9,189 nucleotides of DNA from Methanomassiliicoccaceae archaeon. Its GTDB lineage: Archaea > Thermoplasmatota > Thermoplasmata > Methanomassiliicoccales > Methanomethylophilaceae. The notes under the pieces are model-generated. The model did no database searches and was not told the DNA's origin. It worked only from the letters and a program-made list of their open reading frames with translations. Each line of letters opens with the position of its first letter. The stretch's first letter is position 1. This document shows positions 1-6,029 of the stretch, in pieces. A program made the position numbers and the translations under genes. The DNA lies in contig WRNL01000054.1 of assembly GCA_009776625.1 (NCBI GenBank), positions 1 to 9,189 of the forward strand. Direction: 5' to 3'.

Positions 1-606
1 CGCGTCGAGCCATATCCCTTCCGAGCCGCCCCGGATGACGCCCGTGGCCCCGTTGGTTATCGAGGCGGTGCCGTAGGCGTGCGCGCCGCAGCCCCCCGGC
101 AGCGTGGAGGCGATGGACGCCGTGTTGACGAGGGACGTGCCGGCGGAGAGCTCCACGCCGCACCCGCCCGTGACCACCACCCTCCCCATCGCGCCCTTCG
201 GCTGGGCATAGACCGAGAGGCTGCCGGACGCGACGGCGATACTGTTGTCCGCCCCGGTGACCGTCAGCGTAGCGCCGCTTCCCATGATCAGCCGGACGTC
301 GCCCGACACGGCGAGCGGGGCCGTGAGGAATATGTTGCCCTTCACGAGGTACCAGCCCCCGCTCGGCCCCGAGTCGTCAAGCGCGTGCGGGAAGGACACG
401 AAGTCGGTCTGGTCAATCTCCACCGCGCCCAGCCGGTAACCCGTGGAACCGTCTATGTCGATGTACGGGACGCCCTCCCCGGAATACCTCTGCGGGGCGT
501 CGTTCCCAAGCAGCAGGAACGCCGCCGCCGCGACCAGCAGCACGGCGGCTAACGCCGCCGCTATCGTCAGGGCGCGGGGCGTCCCCAGCCTCGATGCGCT
601 TGTCAT
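1..606 (-). CDS. Adhesin-like surface protein, N-terminal part (cut by left edge)
   Basis: The frame is open without a stop from the ATG at 606 to the window edge (202 codons). The first ~16 residues (MTSASRLGTPRAL) are followed by a hydrophobic stretch, roughly residues 14-34, rich in Ala, Val and Leu. This reads as a signal anchor or signal peptide, so the protein is probably exported or membrane-tethered. After it come YIDIDGSTGY and then a Gly/Ser/Thr-rich beta-type region with the pattern GWYLVKGNIFL, VSGDVRLIMGSGATL and SLSVYAQP, then VVVTGG. This pattern is common in large adhesin-like proteins of gut archaea and bacteria that build right-handed beta-helix or carbohydrate-binding repeats. 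Function beyond surface attachment is inference. A GGAGG motif (624-628) lies 17 nt upstream of the ATG, which is far for a Shine-Dalgarno site. The frame is open upstream but shows no good earlier start. The full protein is likely much longer than what is visible. Confidence 0.72.
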   Translation of the reverse strand, partial: MTSASRLGTPRALTIAAALAAVLLVAAAAFLLLGNDAPQRYSGEGVPYIDIDGSTGYRLGAVEIDQTDFVSFPHALDDSGPSGGWYLVKGNIFLTAPLAVSGDVRLIMGSGATLTVTGADNSIAVASGSLSVYAQPKGAMGRVVVTGGCGVELSAGTSLVNTASIASTLPGGCGAHAYGTASITNGATGVIRGGSEGIWLDA

Positions 607-670
607 AAGAGCGACTTTATCATCCTCCTCTCCATCGTCACGTATATACTCGCCGTGCCTGCTCGTTCCG

Positions 671-710
671 TTATATGTATGGATATTTCATTTGGATACA
701 TAAATATATA
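671..710 (-). promoter_or_regulatory. Probable promoter of the adhesin-like gene, with inverted repeat
   Basis: On the minus strand, TATATATTTA (710-701) is a good archaeal TATA candidate about 95 nt upstream of the adhesin start. ATACATATAA (680-671) is a second candidate. A perfect 7-bp inverted repeat, TATGTAT (674-680) and ATACATA (696-702), spans this region with a 15-nt spacer flanked by GG on both sides. Its arm centres are 22 bp apart, about two helical turns, so it could be an operator. Which TATA box is used cannot be decided from sequence. Confidence 0.45.
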
Positions 711-723
711 TCTGACCTACGTC

Positions 724-799
724 CCATCCATCTGCCACAGGAACGTGCGACCCGCCTGCGCCCGCGTCCCGCCGACCGGCGGCCTGCGGGGATGGATGG
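724..799. other. GC-rich inverted repeat, possible structured RNA
   Basis: Inside the AT-rich 607-951 spacer lies a GC-rich island with nested complementarity. CCATCCATC (724-732) pairs perfectly with GATGGATGG (791-799). CCCGC (751-755) pairs with GCGGG (786-790), directly continuing the right arm. CCGCCG (769-774) pairs with CGGCGG (777-782) around a 2-nt loop. On the plus strand a TATA-like TAAATATATA (701-710) lies about 25 nt upstream of where such an RNA would start. No tRNA T-loop signature is present. It could instead be a factor-binding site or a degenerate remnant. I see no protein-coding signal in this spacer. Confidence 0.3.
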
Positions 800-887
800 C
801 GTATCCAACGATATGGGGCGCATACAGCGCGAATAAAGGTGATTTGTTATACGAGAACCCTTATCCTAATTAAACCAAACCCTAACA

Positions 888-895
888 TTTAAATA
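888..895 (+). promoter_or_regulatory. TATA box of gar1-tfb
   Basis: TTTAAATA lies about 60 nt upstream of the gar1 ATG and is preceded by an A/C-rich stretch that could hold a BRE. Transcription would start near 915-920, giving a leader of about 35 nt that contains AGAGGA (938-943), 8 nt before the ATG at 952. Confidence 0.6.
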
Positions 896-951
896 TGATA
901 TGTATCTACCATTTCCCATAAGACCGGGTCTTTTGTTAGAGGAATAATGAC

Positions 952-1224
952 ATGGAGTTTTTAGGGATCGTCGACAGGGCCGGGGACGGCGGTTTCGCCG
1001 TCGTCATAGGCACTAAGGACGTCCCTGATGTGGGGGAACGTGTCTTTGATTCCAAGAAGAACAAGATAGGGACCGTCAAACGCATTTTCGGGCCAATCGA
1101 GGAGCCTTTCATCACAGTGGCGGTCGACGACCCCGCTGTCCTGAAAGGGCTGACTGGCAAGGAAGTGTACACAGCAAGGAGGGCTCAGAATGGCAAAGAC
1201 AAAAGAAGGAACAGAAGAAATTGA
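952..1224 (+). CDS. gar1: H/ACA ribonucleoprotein component Gar1
   Basis: A 90-residue protein of the Gar1/Naf1 family. Gar1 binds Cbf5 in archaeal H/ACA RNPs and helps release product during guided pseudouridylation of rRNA. The family signature is clear in the middle: IGTVKRIFGPIEEPF (about residues 42-56), followed by ITVAV, matching the conserved beta-barrel segment with the G-P turn. The C-terminus is strongly basic (RRAQNGKDKRRNRRN), fitting RNA contact. An ATG at 947 gives only a five-codon frame ending in TAG, so the ATG at 952, 8 nt after AGAGGA, is the start. The last 35 nt overlap tfb, implying co-transcription and translational coupling. A gar1-tfb pairing is familiar in Euryarchaeota. 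Length is usual for archaeal Gar1. Confidence 0.9.
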   Translation: MEFLGIVDRAGDGGFAVVIGTKDVPDVGERVFDSKKNKIGTVKRIFGPIEEPFITVAVDDPAVLKGLTGKEVYTARRAQNGKDKRRNRRN

Positions 1225-2122
1225 GGCCTGCCCGGAATGCGGCAGCCACCACCTTGTCCGCGACTACGAGAGAGGGGAGCTCCTGTGCGAGGACTGCGGG
1301 CTGGTCCTCGACGACCAGTTCATCGACCAGGGGCCGGAGTGGAGGGCCTTCGACGTCGAGCAGGGGGAGAAGAGGGCGCGCACCGGCGCCCCGATGACGT
1401 ACACCATCCACGACAAGGGCCTATCGACCGAGATCTCCTGGAAGAACAAGGACAGCTATGGGAAGAGCATCCCCACCAGGAACAGGGCCCAGCTCTACAG
1501 GCTCAGGAAGTGGCAGAGGAGGATCCGCGTCTCTAACGCCACAGAGAGGAACCTCGCCTTCGCGCTCTCCGAGCTCGACAGGATGGCATCCGCCATGGGG
1601 CTCCCGAGGAACGTCAGGGAGACGGCGGCCATGATATACAGGAAGGCGGTGAACAAGAACCTCATAAGGGGGAGGTCCATCGAGGGCGTCGTCGCGGCGT
1701 CCCTGTACGCCGCATGCAGGCAGTGCGGCGTCCCGAGGACGCTCGACGAGGTCGCCGGGTCCAGCCGCGTCGGGAGGAAGGAGATCGGCCGCACCTACAG
1801 GTTCATGACGAGGGAGCTGAAGCTGAAGCTCATGCCCACCAAGCCCCAGGACTACGTCCAGAGGTTCTGCTCCGAGCTGAAGCTCAGCGGGGAGGTCCAG
1901 AGCAAGGCCGCCGAGATCCTCAAGGACGCCTCCGAGAAGGAGCTCACCTCCGGGAGGGGGCCCACCGGCGTCGCCGCCGCTGCGATCTACATCTCGTCCA
2001 TCCTGTGCAACGAGCGCAGGACCCAGAGGGAGGTCGCAGATGTCGCGGGCGTCACCGAGGTGACCATCCGCAACAGGTACAAGGAGCTCACGGAGAAGCT
2101 CGGCATCGAGATCTCGCTCTGA
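1190..2122 (+). CDS. tfb: Transcription initiation factor IIB (TFB)
   Basis: A 310-residue general transcription factor. TFB binds TBP-TATA and the BRE, recruits RNA polymerase and helps set the start site. The N-terminal zinc ribbon is complete: Cys14-x2-Cys17 and Cys33-x2-Cys36. It is followed by the B-reader/linker segment around GPEWRAFD. Two cyclin-like repeats fill roughly residues 110-205 and 215-310. The first contains RKAVNKNLIRGRSIEGVV and the second contains TSGRGPTGVAAAAIYI. The end, ADVAGVTEVTIRNRYKEL, is the helix-turn-helix that reads the BRE. An AGGAGGG motif (about 1177-1183) sits about 6 nt before the ATG, inside gar1. Length and domain order are typical of a functional TFB. 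Many archaea carry more than one TFB, and whether this is the main one cannot be told here. Confidence 0.97.
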   Translation: MAKTKEGTEEIEACPECGSHHLVRDYERGELLCEDCGLVLDDQFIDQGPEWRAFDVEQGEKRARTGAPMTYTIHDKGLSTEISWKNKDSYGKSIPTRNRAQLYRLRKWQRRIRVSNATERNLAFALSELDRMASAMGLPRNVRETAAMIYRKAVNKNLIRGRSIEGVVAASLYAACRQCGVPRTLDEVAGSSRVGRKEIGRTYRFMTRELKLKLMPTKPQDYVQRFCSELKLSGEVQSKAAEILKDASEKELTSGRGPTGVAAAAIYISSILCNERRTQREVADVAGVTEVTIRNRYKELTEKLGIEISL

Positions 2123-2135
2123 ACGAAACGCCTTC

Positions 2136-2188
2136 AAAAAACACTTTTCTCAGCCTTCCTGACAGCTCCGGCCATGGTTGGCTGTCAG
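2136..2188. terminator. Terminator-like hairpin between convergent tfb and hepT
   Basis: CTGACAGC (2159-2166) and GCTGTCAG (2181-2188) form a perfect 8-bp stem with a 14-nt loop. The right arm overlaps the stop codon of the minus-strand hepT. On the minus strand the stem is followed by a T6 run (2141-2136), as expected for archaeal termination of the mntA-hepT transcript. On the plus strand, T4 at 2145-2148 precedes the stem and could end tfb transcription. Confidence 0.5.
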
Positions 2189-2540
2189 CTTCGATTCTCT
2201 TCGGCCTCGGCCACTATCACTTCACAGGCCGCCCTTAGCTCAGGGATCCTTTCCCTTATTGTGTTCCAAAGGATCTCCGGTTGCACACCGCCATAGTTGT
2301 GAACGATGATGTTCCTGAACCCGATTATCCCTTTCCAGCGGACGTTATCGTTGCTGTTCCTCGTTTCCAGCGATATGGGCTTCACCAACACCCCAATCTG
2401 CAGGATGTAGAATGCACAACTGCTTTGATGTATTTCGCTCGAGAAGAAACTCTCTTCGCCTCCGCCAAGAAAGCTACGCAATCGTCTATTTTGTCGCAGT
2501 GGGCCAATATCTTTCTTATCACGGCCGCATCATTATTCAT
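2185..2540 (-). pseudogene. hepT: HepT-type HEPN toxin, frameshifted
   Basis: The toxin partner of the mntA gene just upstream, split over two frames. The first frame begins at the ATG at 2540, overlaps mntA by 8 nt, and gives MNNDAAVIRKILAHCDKIDD, a typical HepT start. The homology then moves to another frame giving FYILQIG, IIGFRNIIVHNYGG and IPELRAACEVIV, ending at the TGA at 2185-2187. The HEPN catalytic motif R-x4-H-x-Y is intact at 2316-2293 (RNIIVHNY). The whole stretch is 356 nt, one base short of 119 codons, so a single lost base near 2465-2482 would explain it. Restored, it would be about 118 residues, the usual HepT length. HepT is an RNase silenced by AMPylation at the motif tyrosine. 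No slippery heptamer is visible near the switch, so I favour a real mutation or sequencing error over programmed frameshifting. Confidence 0.8.
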
Positions 2541-2841
2541 AGACGACCACGCCTTCAGAAAGTATGCTGTCAAGAATGTCTGGGTCTGTCGCTTTTATAT
2601 CCACAAGGTCTATCTCGGACCCCACTGCATCCTGAAGATCTTGGAAGAACTCAGACAGGACGAACAGATCCCTTATCCTGCCAAGCTCGATGCAGAAATC
2701 GTAGTCACTGTCCTCTCCGCTATCTCCTCTGGCGACCGAGCCAAAAAGGTACATTTTTCCCACCCCGTACCTCTCTGCCACCGGAGTCACGATGGATATC
2801 AGCTCATCGATGGAGTGTCTTTTTTTTGCCGTCGGGGACAT
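2533..2841 (-). CDS. mntA: MntA-type nucleotidyltransferase antitoxin (copy 1)
   Basis: A 102-residue minimal nucleotidyltransferase. In type VII toxin-antitoxin systems, MntA neutralises HepT by AMPylating its active-site tyrosine. The signature GS-x10-D-x-D is complete: Gly34-Ser35 (in FGSVARGD) and Asp46-Tyr47-Asp48 (SDYDF). The third carboxylate is probably in SEIDLVDI near residues 74-81. Length is typical. The ATG at 2841 is about 24 nt from a TATA box, suggesting a leaderless transcript. The stop codon overlaps the hepT start by 8 nt, the usual tight order. The catalytic residues are intact although the toxin frame downstream is broken, so the protein may persist without its partner. 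Confidence 0.88.
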   Translation of the reverse strand: MSPTAKKRHSIDELISIVTPVAERYGVGKMYLFGSVARGDSGEDSDYDFCIELGRIRDLFVLSEFFQDLQDAVGSEIDLVDIKATDPDILDSILSEGVVVYE

Positions 2842-2864
2842 GACTGTACATATGCCACGCTCCC

Positions 2865-2872
2865 TTTATAAT
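2865..2872 (-). promoter_or_regulatory. TATA box of mntA (copy 1)
   Basis: ATTATAAA on the minus strand ends 24 nt before the mntA ATG, so transcription would start at or next to the start codon. The 2873-3011 spacer up to endA holds no gene I can support. A TGTACA at 2845-2850 lies between TATA and ATG but is probably chance. Confidence 0.5.
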
Positions 2873-3011
2873 TTCCTTTGGGAACCCCGCCCATCTGATG
2901 ACGGCCTTTTCCACTGCGTTTCCTAAAAAGGGCTGCAATCGGAAGAGGCGAGCCGGATACCCTCTAACCAAGATGACAGGGGCACCCCCGATCAAGGAAG
3001 CCGCCCGCCCC

Positions 3012-4061
3012 TCACGGCCTGAACCATTTGAACTCGAGGTACTCCATCGGGTCCCCCTCGCGGCAGAATAGTATCTCCTTTTTCACCCCGCCAGACAGCC
3101 TGACCGTCCTGGATATCTCGGGCCACATCATCGCCTTGTCCCTGGGGACGGCATGCACCAGGTACTTCGCGTGGCCGTCGTCGGGCGACCCCTCGTACAC
3201 CCTGAAGTGCGTGCCGTACTTGAACCCGGTCTTCACGACCATCCCCCTCCTCTTCAGGTCCCCGAATGCGCCGAGCCTCAGCCCGAACTCCTCCTGCGAC
3301 CTCTCCCCCAGCCCCGCCATGTCCTCGGCGGACATCGGCCCCCCGGATTGGGACGTCACCTCGATGTCGCCCATCTCCATCAGGAAACAGCACTCGATCA
3401 GCGACAGCTGCAGGATGCCGCCCATCATCTTGCCGTAGAACCCCTTCCCCCTGAGATGCCCGATGTGTCCCTCGTCGAGGACCAGCACCCTCTCCCCCAC
3501 CTGGATCCCCTTCGCGGCGTGCTTGGACGAGACATGGAAGGCGCCGCCCCTCGGATCCCTCGTCGACATGTGGTAGTAGGTTATGTCGCCCTCCTCGTCC
3601 ACCACGCCGTACAGCAGCCTCTTCCCCTTGCCCTCGGTGTGCGAAACCTCCTTGGAGAACGTCTCAAGGTCGAGCACCTCCCTCTCGGAGACTGCCCTTA
3701 CGAGGTACAGCGGGCGGGAGTTGCTCATGACGAACCCCCTGGGGAACACCGAGAGGTCGAATTGCCCGCTCTCAGCCTTCACTACGAAGCCGCGGCTCCT
3801 CATGTCGCGGTACACGAGGTACGGTATGTCGAACCTGTCGAGCTGCTCGGAGGCATGCCTGAACAGCTCGCCGAAGGGCATGGGCGAGCCGTCCATCGTC
3901 ACCTCGAGCCTGCCGCACTCCACGAGGAACGCCGCCTCAATCAGGTCCAGCTCCAGGCCTCCCCCGCTCATCGGGTAGCCGAAGTTCCCTTTGTTGTATA
4001 ATTGGGTCCCTTCCCTCTGGTCCTCGACGACCACCGTGTCCCCATGCAGCTCCCCAGGCAT
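3012..4061 (-). CDS. endA: tRNA-splicing endonuclease EndA, tandem-domain form
   Basis: A 349-residue protein that cuts introns from tRNA (and rRNA) precursors at bulge-helix-bulge sites. Two homologous halves are visible. The N-terminal half carries LYNKGNFG and LIEAAFLVECG. The C-terminal half carries GFYGKMMGG and LIECCFLMEMG, then RGMVVKTGFKYGTHFRVY. The catalytic triad sits in the second half: Tyr289 (FRVY), His297 (GHAKYLV) and Lys327 or Lys328 (GGVKKEI). The matching first-half positions are degenerate (VFPRG, RPLYLV), so that half is structural. This fits the two-repeat, homodimeric (alpha2) enzyme of Euryarchaeota. A GTG at 4109 would add 16 residues, but the ATG at 4061 starts the family-typical MPGELHGDTVVV and is preferred. 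Transcribed alone from its own TATA box. Confidence 0.93.
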   Translation of the reverse strand: MPGELHGDTVVVEDQREGTQLYNKGNFGYPMSGGGLELDLIEAAFLVECGRLEVTMDGSPMPFGELFRHASEQLDRFDIPYLVYRDMRSRGFVVKAESGQFDLSVFPRGFVMSNSRPLYLVRAVSEREVLDLETFSKEVSHTEGKGKRLLYGVVDEEGDITYYHMSTRDPRGGAFHVSSKHAAKGIQVGERVLVLDEGHIGHLRGKGFYGKMMGGILQLSLIECCFLMEMGDIEVTSQSGGPMSAEDMAGLGERSQEEFGLRLGAFGDLKRRGMVVKTGFKYGTHFRVYEGSPDDGHAKYLVHAVPRDKAMMWPEISRTVRLSGGVKKEILFCREGDPMEYLEFKWFRP

Positions 4062-4145
4062 CGAATCAACAGAAGGCTGTTCGTATTTTATTGTTCGTGT
4101 ACAGCCCACTGTGGATTGACATCTGGTCTGTTTTGAATTTAAACA

Positions 4146-4153
4146 TATTTAAA
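4146..4153 (-). promoter_or_regulatory. TATA box of endA
   Basis: TTTAAATA on the minus strand (TATTTAAA on the plus strand). A start site about 25 nt downstream, near 4122, leaves a leader of about 60 nt before the preferred ATG at 4061. A weaker AT-rich motif lies at 4136-4144. Confidence 0.5.
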
Positions 4154-4178
4154 ACATGATTGATAATGACGGCGGATT

Positions 4179-4205
4179 GAGGCCCGATCATTTTCGCGGC
4201 CTCAC
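4179..4205. other. Inverted repeat between trpB2 and endA
   Basis: TGAGGCC (4179-4185) and GGCCTCA (4199-4205) form a perfect 7-bp stem with a 13-nt loop, just upstream of the endA TATA box. It could stop readthrough from trpB2 or bind a regulator. No T-run follows it except those inside the endA promoter. Confidence 0.3.
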
Positions 4206-4253
4206 GGAAATGATGTGTGTTTAGGAGCCGCGGGGGGAACATGGAAAGGTTGC

Positions 4254-4272
4254 CGGCGGGCGCTACCCGCCG
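4254..4272 (-). terminator. Hairpin downstream of trpB2
   Basis: CGGCGGG (4254-4260) pairs perfectly with CCCGCCG (4266-4272) around a 5-nt loop, about 20 nt after the trpB2 stop. It lacks a following T-run, so termination is only suggested by position and stem strength. Confidence 0.35.
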
Positions 4273-4292
4273 TGTTGGTGTTTGTTGCCCGA

Positions 4293-5612
4293 TCAGACCG
4301 AAGAGTCCTGCATCGTCCCGTCCAGGTACTGCTCGTAGCCGTAGAGGTCCAGCATCCCGTGCCCCGACATGCAGAACACGATGGTCTTCTCCTCCTTCTT
4401 CTCCTTGCACTCGAGCGCGATGTCGATGGCTGCCTTGACCGCATGGCACGACTCCGGTGCGGGGACCATGCCCTCCGTCCTCGCGAACGCCATCCCCGCC
4501 TCGAACGTCTCCAGCTGCTCGTACGCCCTCGCGGTTATCAGCCCCTTGTCCATCGCCGCCGACACCAGCGGGGCCATCCCGTGGTACCTGAGCCCGCCCG
4601 CGTGTATGCCTTTGGGGATGAACTCCTGCCCGAGGGTGTACATCATCAGCAGCGGGGTGAACCCTGCCGTGTCCCCGAAGTCGTACTTGAACTCCCCCTC
4701 GGTGAGGGAGGGGGCGGCCTTCGACTCCGCGGCTATGAACTGGCAGTCTGTCCTCCCCTGGATCTTCTCCCCGAGCATGGGGAACGCGAACCCCCCGAAG
4801 TTGGACCCGCCGCCGGCGCACGCTATCAAGTAGTCCGGCTCTATCCCCCCGATCCTCATCTGCTCCATGGTCTCCTGGCCGATGACCGTCTGGTGCAGCA
4901 TCACGTGGTTGAGCACGCTACCCAGCGAGTAGCATATGTTGGGATCCTTCGCCGCCATCTCGCATGCCTCGGAGATCGCTATCCCCAGGGACCCGGTGGT
5001 CTCGGGGTGCTCCTTCAGGACCTTCTTCCCGAACTCCGTCTGCGGGCTCGGCGAGGCGTGCACCGTCGCGCCGTAGGTGCGCATGAGTGCCTTCCTGGTC
5101 GGCTTCTGCTCGAAGCTCCCCCTCACCATGAACACCGTGCAGTCGATGTCGAACAGGTTCGACACCATCGCCAGGGCGGTCCCCCACTGCCCTGCGCCGG
5201 TCTCCGTGGTCAGGGTGTGGATCCCGGCCTCTGCGTTGAAGTACGCCTGCGCCAGGGCGGTGTTGCCCTTGTGGCTCCCGAGGGGGCTCATGTCCTCCCT
5301 CTTGAAGTATATCTTCGCGGGGGTCTTGAGGCTCCTCTCCAGCCTGTACGCCCTTTGGAGAGGCGCCGGGCGGTTGAGGTAGACCAGGTTGTCCCTAACC
5401 TCCTCGGGGATGTCTATGTAGCGCTCGGCGGAGCCCTCCTGCCTTATGATCTCCTTGCAGAAGATCGCCTCGAAGTCCTCCGGCGAGGCGGGCTTCCTCG
5501 TCCCAGGGTTGAGGGGGGGCTCCAGCTGTCCTATGTCGGCCGCCAGGTTGTACCATCTCTTGGGTATCCCTTCCGGCGGCAGATCTATCCGTATGTCTTT
5601 TGGTATCGCCAT
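4293..5612 (-). CDS. trpB2: Tryptophan synthase beta chain, TrpB2 type
   Basis: A 439-residue PLP enzyme that condenses indole with serine (or, in some TrpB2 enzymes, O-phosphoserine) to give tryptophan. The PLP lysine is Lys115 in GSHKGNTA. The catalytic glutamate region is ETGAGQWG (137-144), and the PLP-phosphate loop is GGGSN (267-271). The long N-terminus (PKRWYNLAADI, then the NRPAPLQRA substrate region) and the C-terminal CMSGHGMLDL place it in TrpB2 rather than in the shorter TrpB1 that pairs with TrpA. No other trp gene is in the window, so it is a stand-alone gene, as is usual for trpB2. Its role may be indole salvage or a backup beta subunit. The ATG at 5612 lies about 25 nt from the TATA region with no clear Shine-Dalgarno motif, consistent with a leaderless or near-leaderless mRNA. 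Two TGTACA boxes upstream suggest repression by tryptophan. Confidence 0.95.
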   Translation of the reverse strand: MAIPKDIRIDLPPEGIPKRWYNLAADIGQLEPPLNPGTRKPASPEDFEAIFCKEIIRQEGSAERYIDIPEEVRDNLVYLNRPAPLQRAYRLERSLKTPAKIYFKREDMSPLGSHKGNTALAQAYFNAEAGIHTLTTETGAGQWGTALAMVSNLFDIDCTVFMVRGSFEQKPTRKALMRTYGATVHASPSPQTEFGKKVLKEHPETTGSLGIAISEACEMAAKDPNICYSLGSVLNHVMLHQTVIGQETMEQMRIGGIEPDYLIACAGGGSNFGGFAFPMLGEKIQGRTDCQFIAAESKAAPSLTEGEFKYDFGDTAGFTPLLMMYTLGQEFIPKGIHAGGLRYHGMAPLVSAAMDKGLITARAYEQLETFEAGMAFARTEGMVPAPESCHAVKAAIDIALECKEKKEEKTIVFCMSGHGMLDLYGYEQYLDGTMQDSSV

Positions 5613-5633
5613 GATTGGATGATTATAACCATC

Positions 5634-5672
5634 TATTTAATTATATGTACATTGATGTATAATAATGTACAT
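5634..5672 (-). promoter_or_regulatory. trpB2 promoter with two TRP-box-like TGTACA palindromes
   Basis: On the minus strand TATAATTAAATA (5645-5634) is the TATA region. Directly upstream lie two perfect ATGTACAT palindromes at 5645-5652 and 5665-5672, exactly 20 bp apart. Between them an imperfect copy, ATGTATAA (5655-5662), keeps a 10-bp period, so three sites face the same side of the helix. TGTACA is the consensus TRP box bound by the repressor TrpY in Methanothermobacter, which also controls trpB2 there. The proximal box abuts the TATA/BRE edge, so binding would block TBP/TFB. No TrpY gene is in the window. Confidence 0.6.
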
Positions 5673-5850
5673 AATTATCTCGACCTATTCGGTGTTTCAT
5701 ACCCCTCTTCGACATCTTCAGACAGCCTGATCGCCAGGAGTCACGGTGTTCCCCTGGCCCCCCTCCCCATCCTTCTTCGGGCAACACCATGACGGCTCCC
5801 TCGATGATGTCCTCGCCTGCCCGCCGGTTGTGCTTTTAATCAGATGACAC

Positions 5851-5970
5851 ATGGTGCGCGAGGCGCCGAAGGAACCGTCGTTCTTGGCGGTATTGTTCGC
5901 CACTGGCAGGCTGGCGTACGTCAGGGAGGACGGCGTGCGCGTCATACCTGTGGACCTGCTCGGCCCTTGA
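5851..5970 (+). pseudogene. Possible C-terminal remnant of an AAA/DUF4143-type ATPase
   Basis: The 417-nt gap between trpB2 and the membrane gene holds a 39-codon frame with a protein-like end: EPSFLAVLFATGRLAYVRED, followed by a hydrophobic VRVIP tail. I recognise this as resembling the final beta-strands of archaeal ATP-binding proteins with a DUF4143-type C-terminus, which end in an 'AYxREDGVxVxP' pattern. This is recalled from family experience, not aligned. An in-frame TGA at 5845-5847 closes the frame upstream, and I could not find the rest of such an ATPase in other frames. It could be a decayed gene end or a real small protein. The TTTTAAT at 5834-5840 is too near the ATG to be its TATA box. 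Confidence 0.35.
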
Positions 5971-6000
5971 CGCAGGCCGCCCCGCTGAGCCGCCCGCCCC

Positions 6001-6007
6001 TTTATAA
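6001..6007 (+). promoter_or_regulatory. TATA box of membrane-protein gene
   Basis: TTTATAA ends 23 nt before the ATG at 6030 in otherwise GC-rich DNA. The start site would fall at the start codon, giving a leaderless mRNA. This is the main reason for choosing the start at 6030. Confidence 0.5.
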
Positions 6008-6029
6008 CCCGCCTCGGGGATACAGCCAC

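Noticed and set aside
1421..2137. Long minus-strand frame opposite tfb
   Set aside because: It is antisense to a complete TFB, and its Leu/Gly/Pro-rich translation has no domain.
2465..2482. Programmed frameshift in hepT copy 1
   Set aside because: No X-XXY-YYZ slippery heptamer lies in the reading frame near the switch, and no stable downstream structure was obvious.
2845..2850. TGTACA near mntA copy 1, with others at 1166-1171 (inside gar1) and 4098-4103 (endA leader), as TRP boxes
   Set aside because: They are single copies without spacing partners, and a 6-base palindrome is expected a few times by chance in 9 kb. Only the paired trpB2 sites stand out.
2880..2975. tRNA-like text (GGTTAGAGGGTATCCGGCTC on the minus strand)
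   Set aside because: There is no T-loop GTTCRA motif, no acceptor stem pairing and no anticodon arm.
2804..2995. 63-codon minus-strand frame between endA and mntA copy 1
   Set aside because: It overlaps the mntA start, has no ribosome site, and has no recognisable family. The mntA TATA box lies inside it. A decayed fragment cannot be excluded.
3153..4001. Long plus-strand frame opposite endA
   Set aside because: It is an antisense shadow of a gene with a visible catalytic triad, and its composition is His/Pro/Arg-rich.
4215..5792. 525-codon plus-strand open frame opposite trpB2
   Set aside because: Its translation is Arg/Leu/His-rich with no domain pattern. It exists because the antisense frame of a GC-rich gene lacks stops. 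trpB2 on the other strand is unambiguous.
5844..6029. N-terminal extension of the membrane protein to an ATG at 5844
   Set aside because: The extension is Arg/Pro/Gly-rich and runs through the TATA box. The ATG at 6030 sits at leaderless distance from that TATA box.
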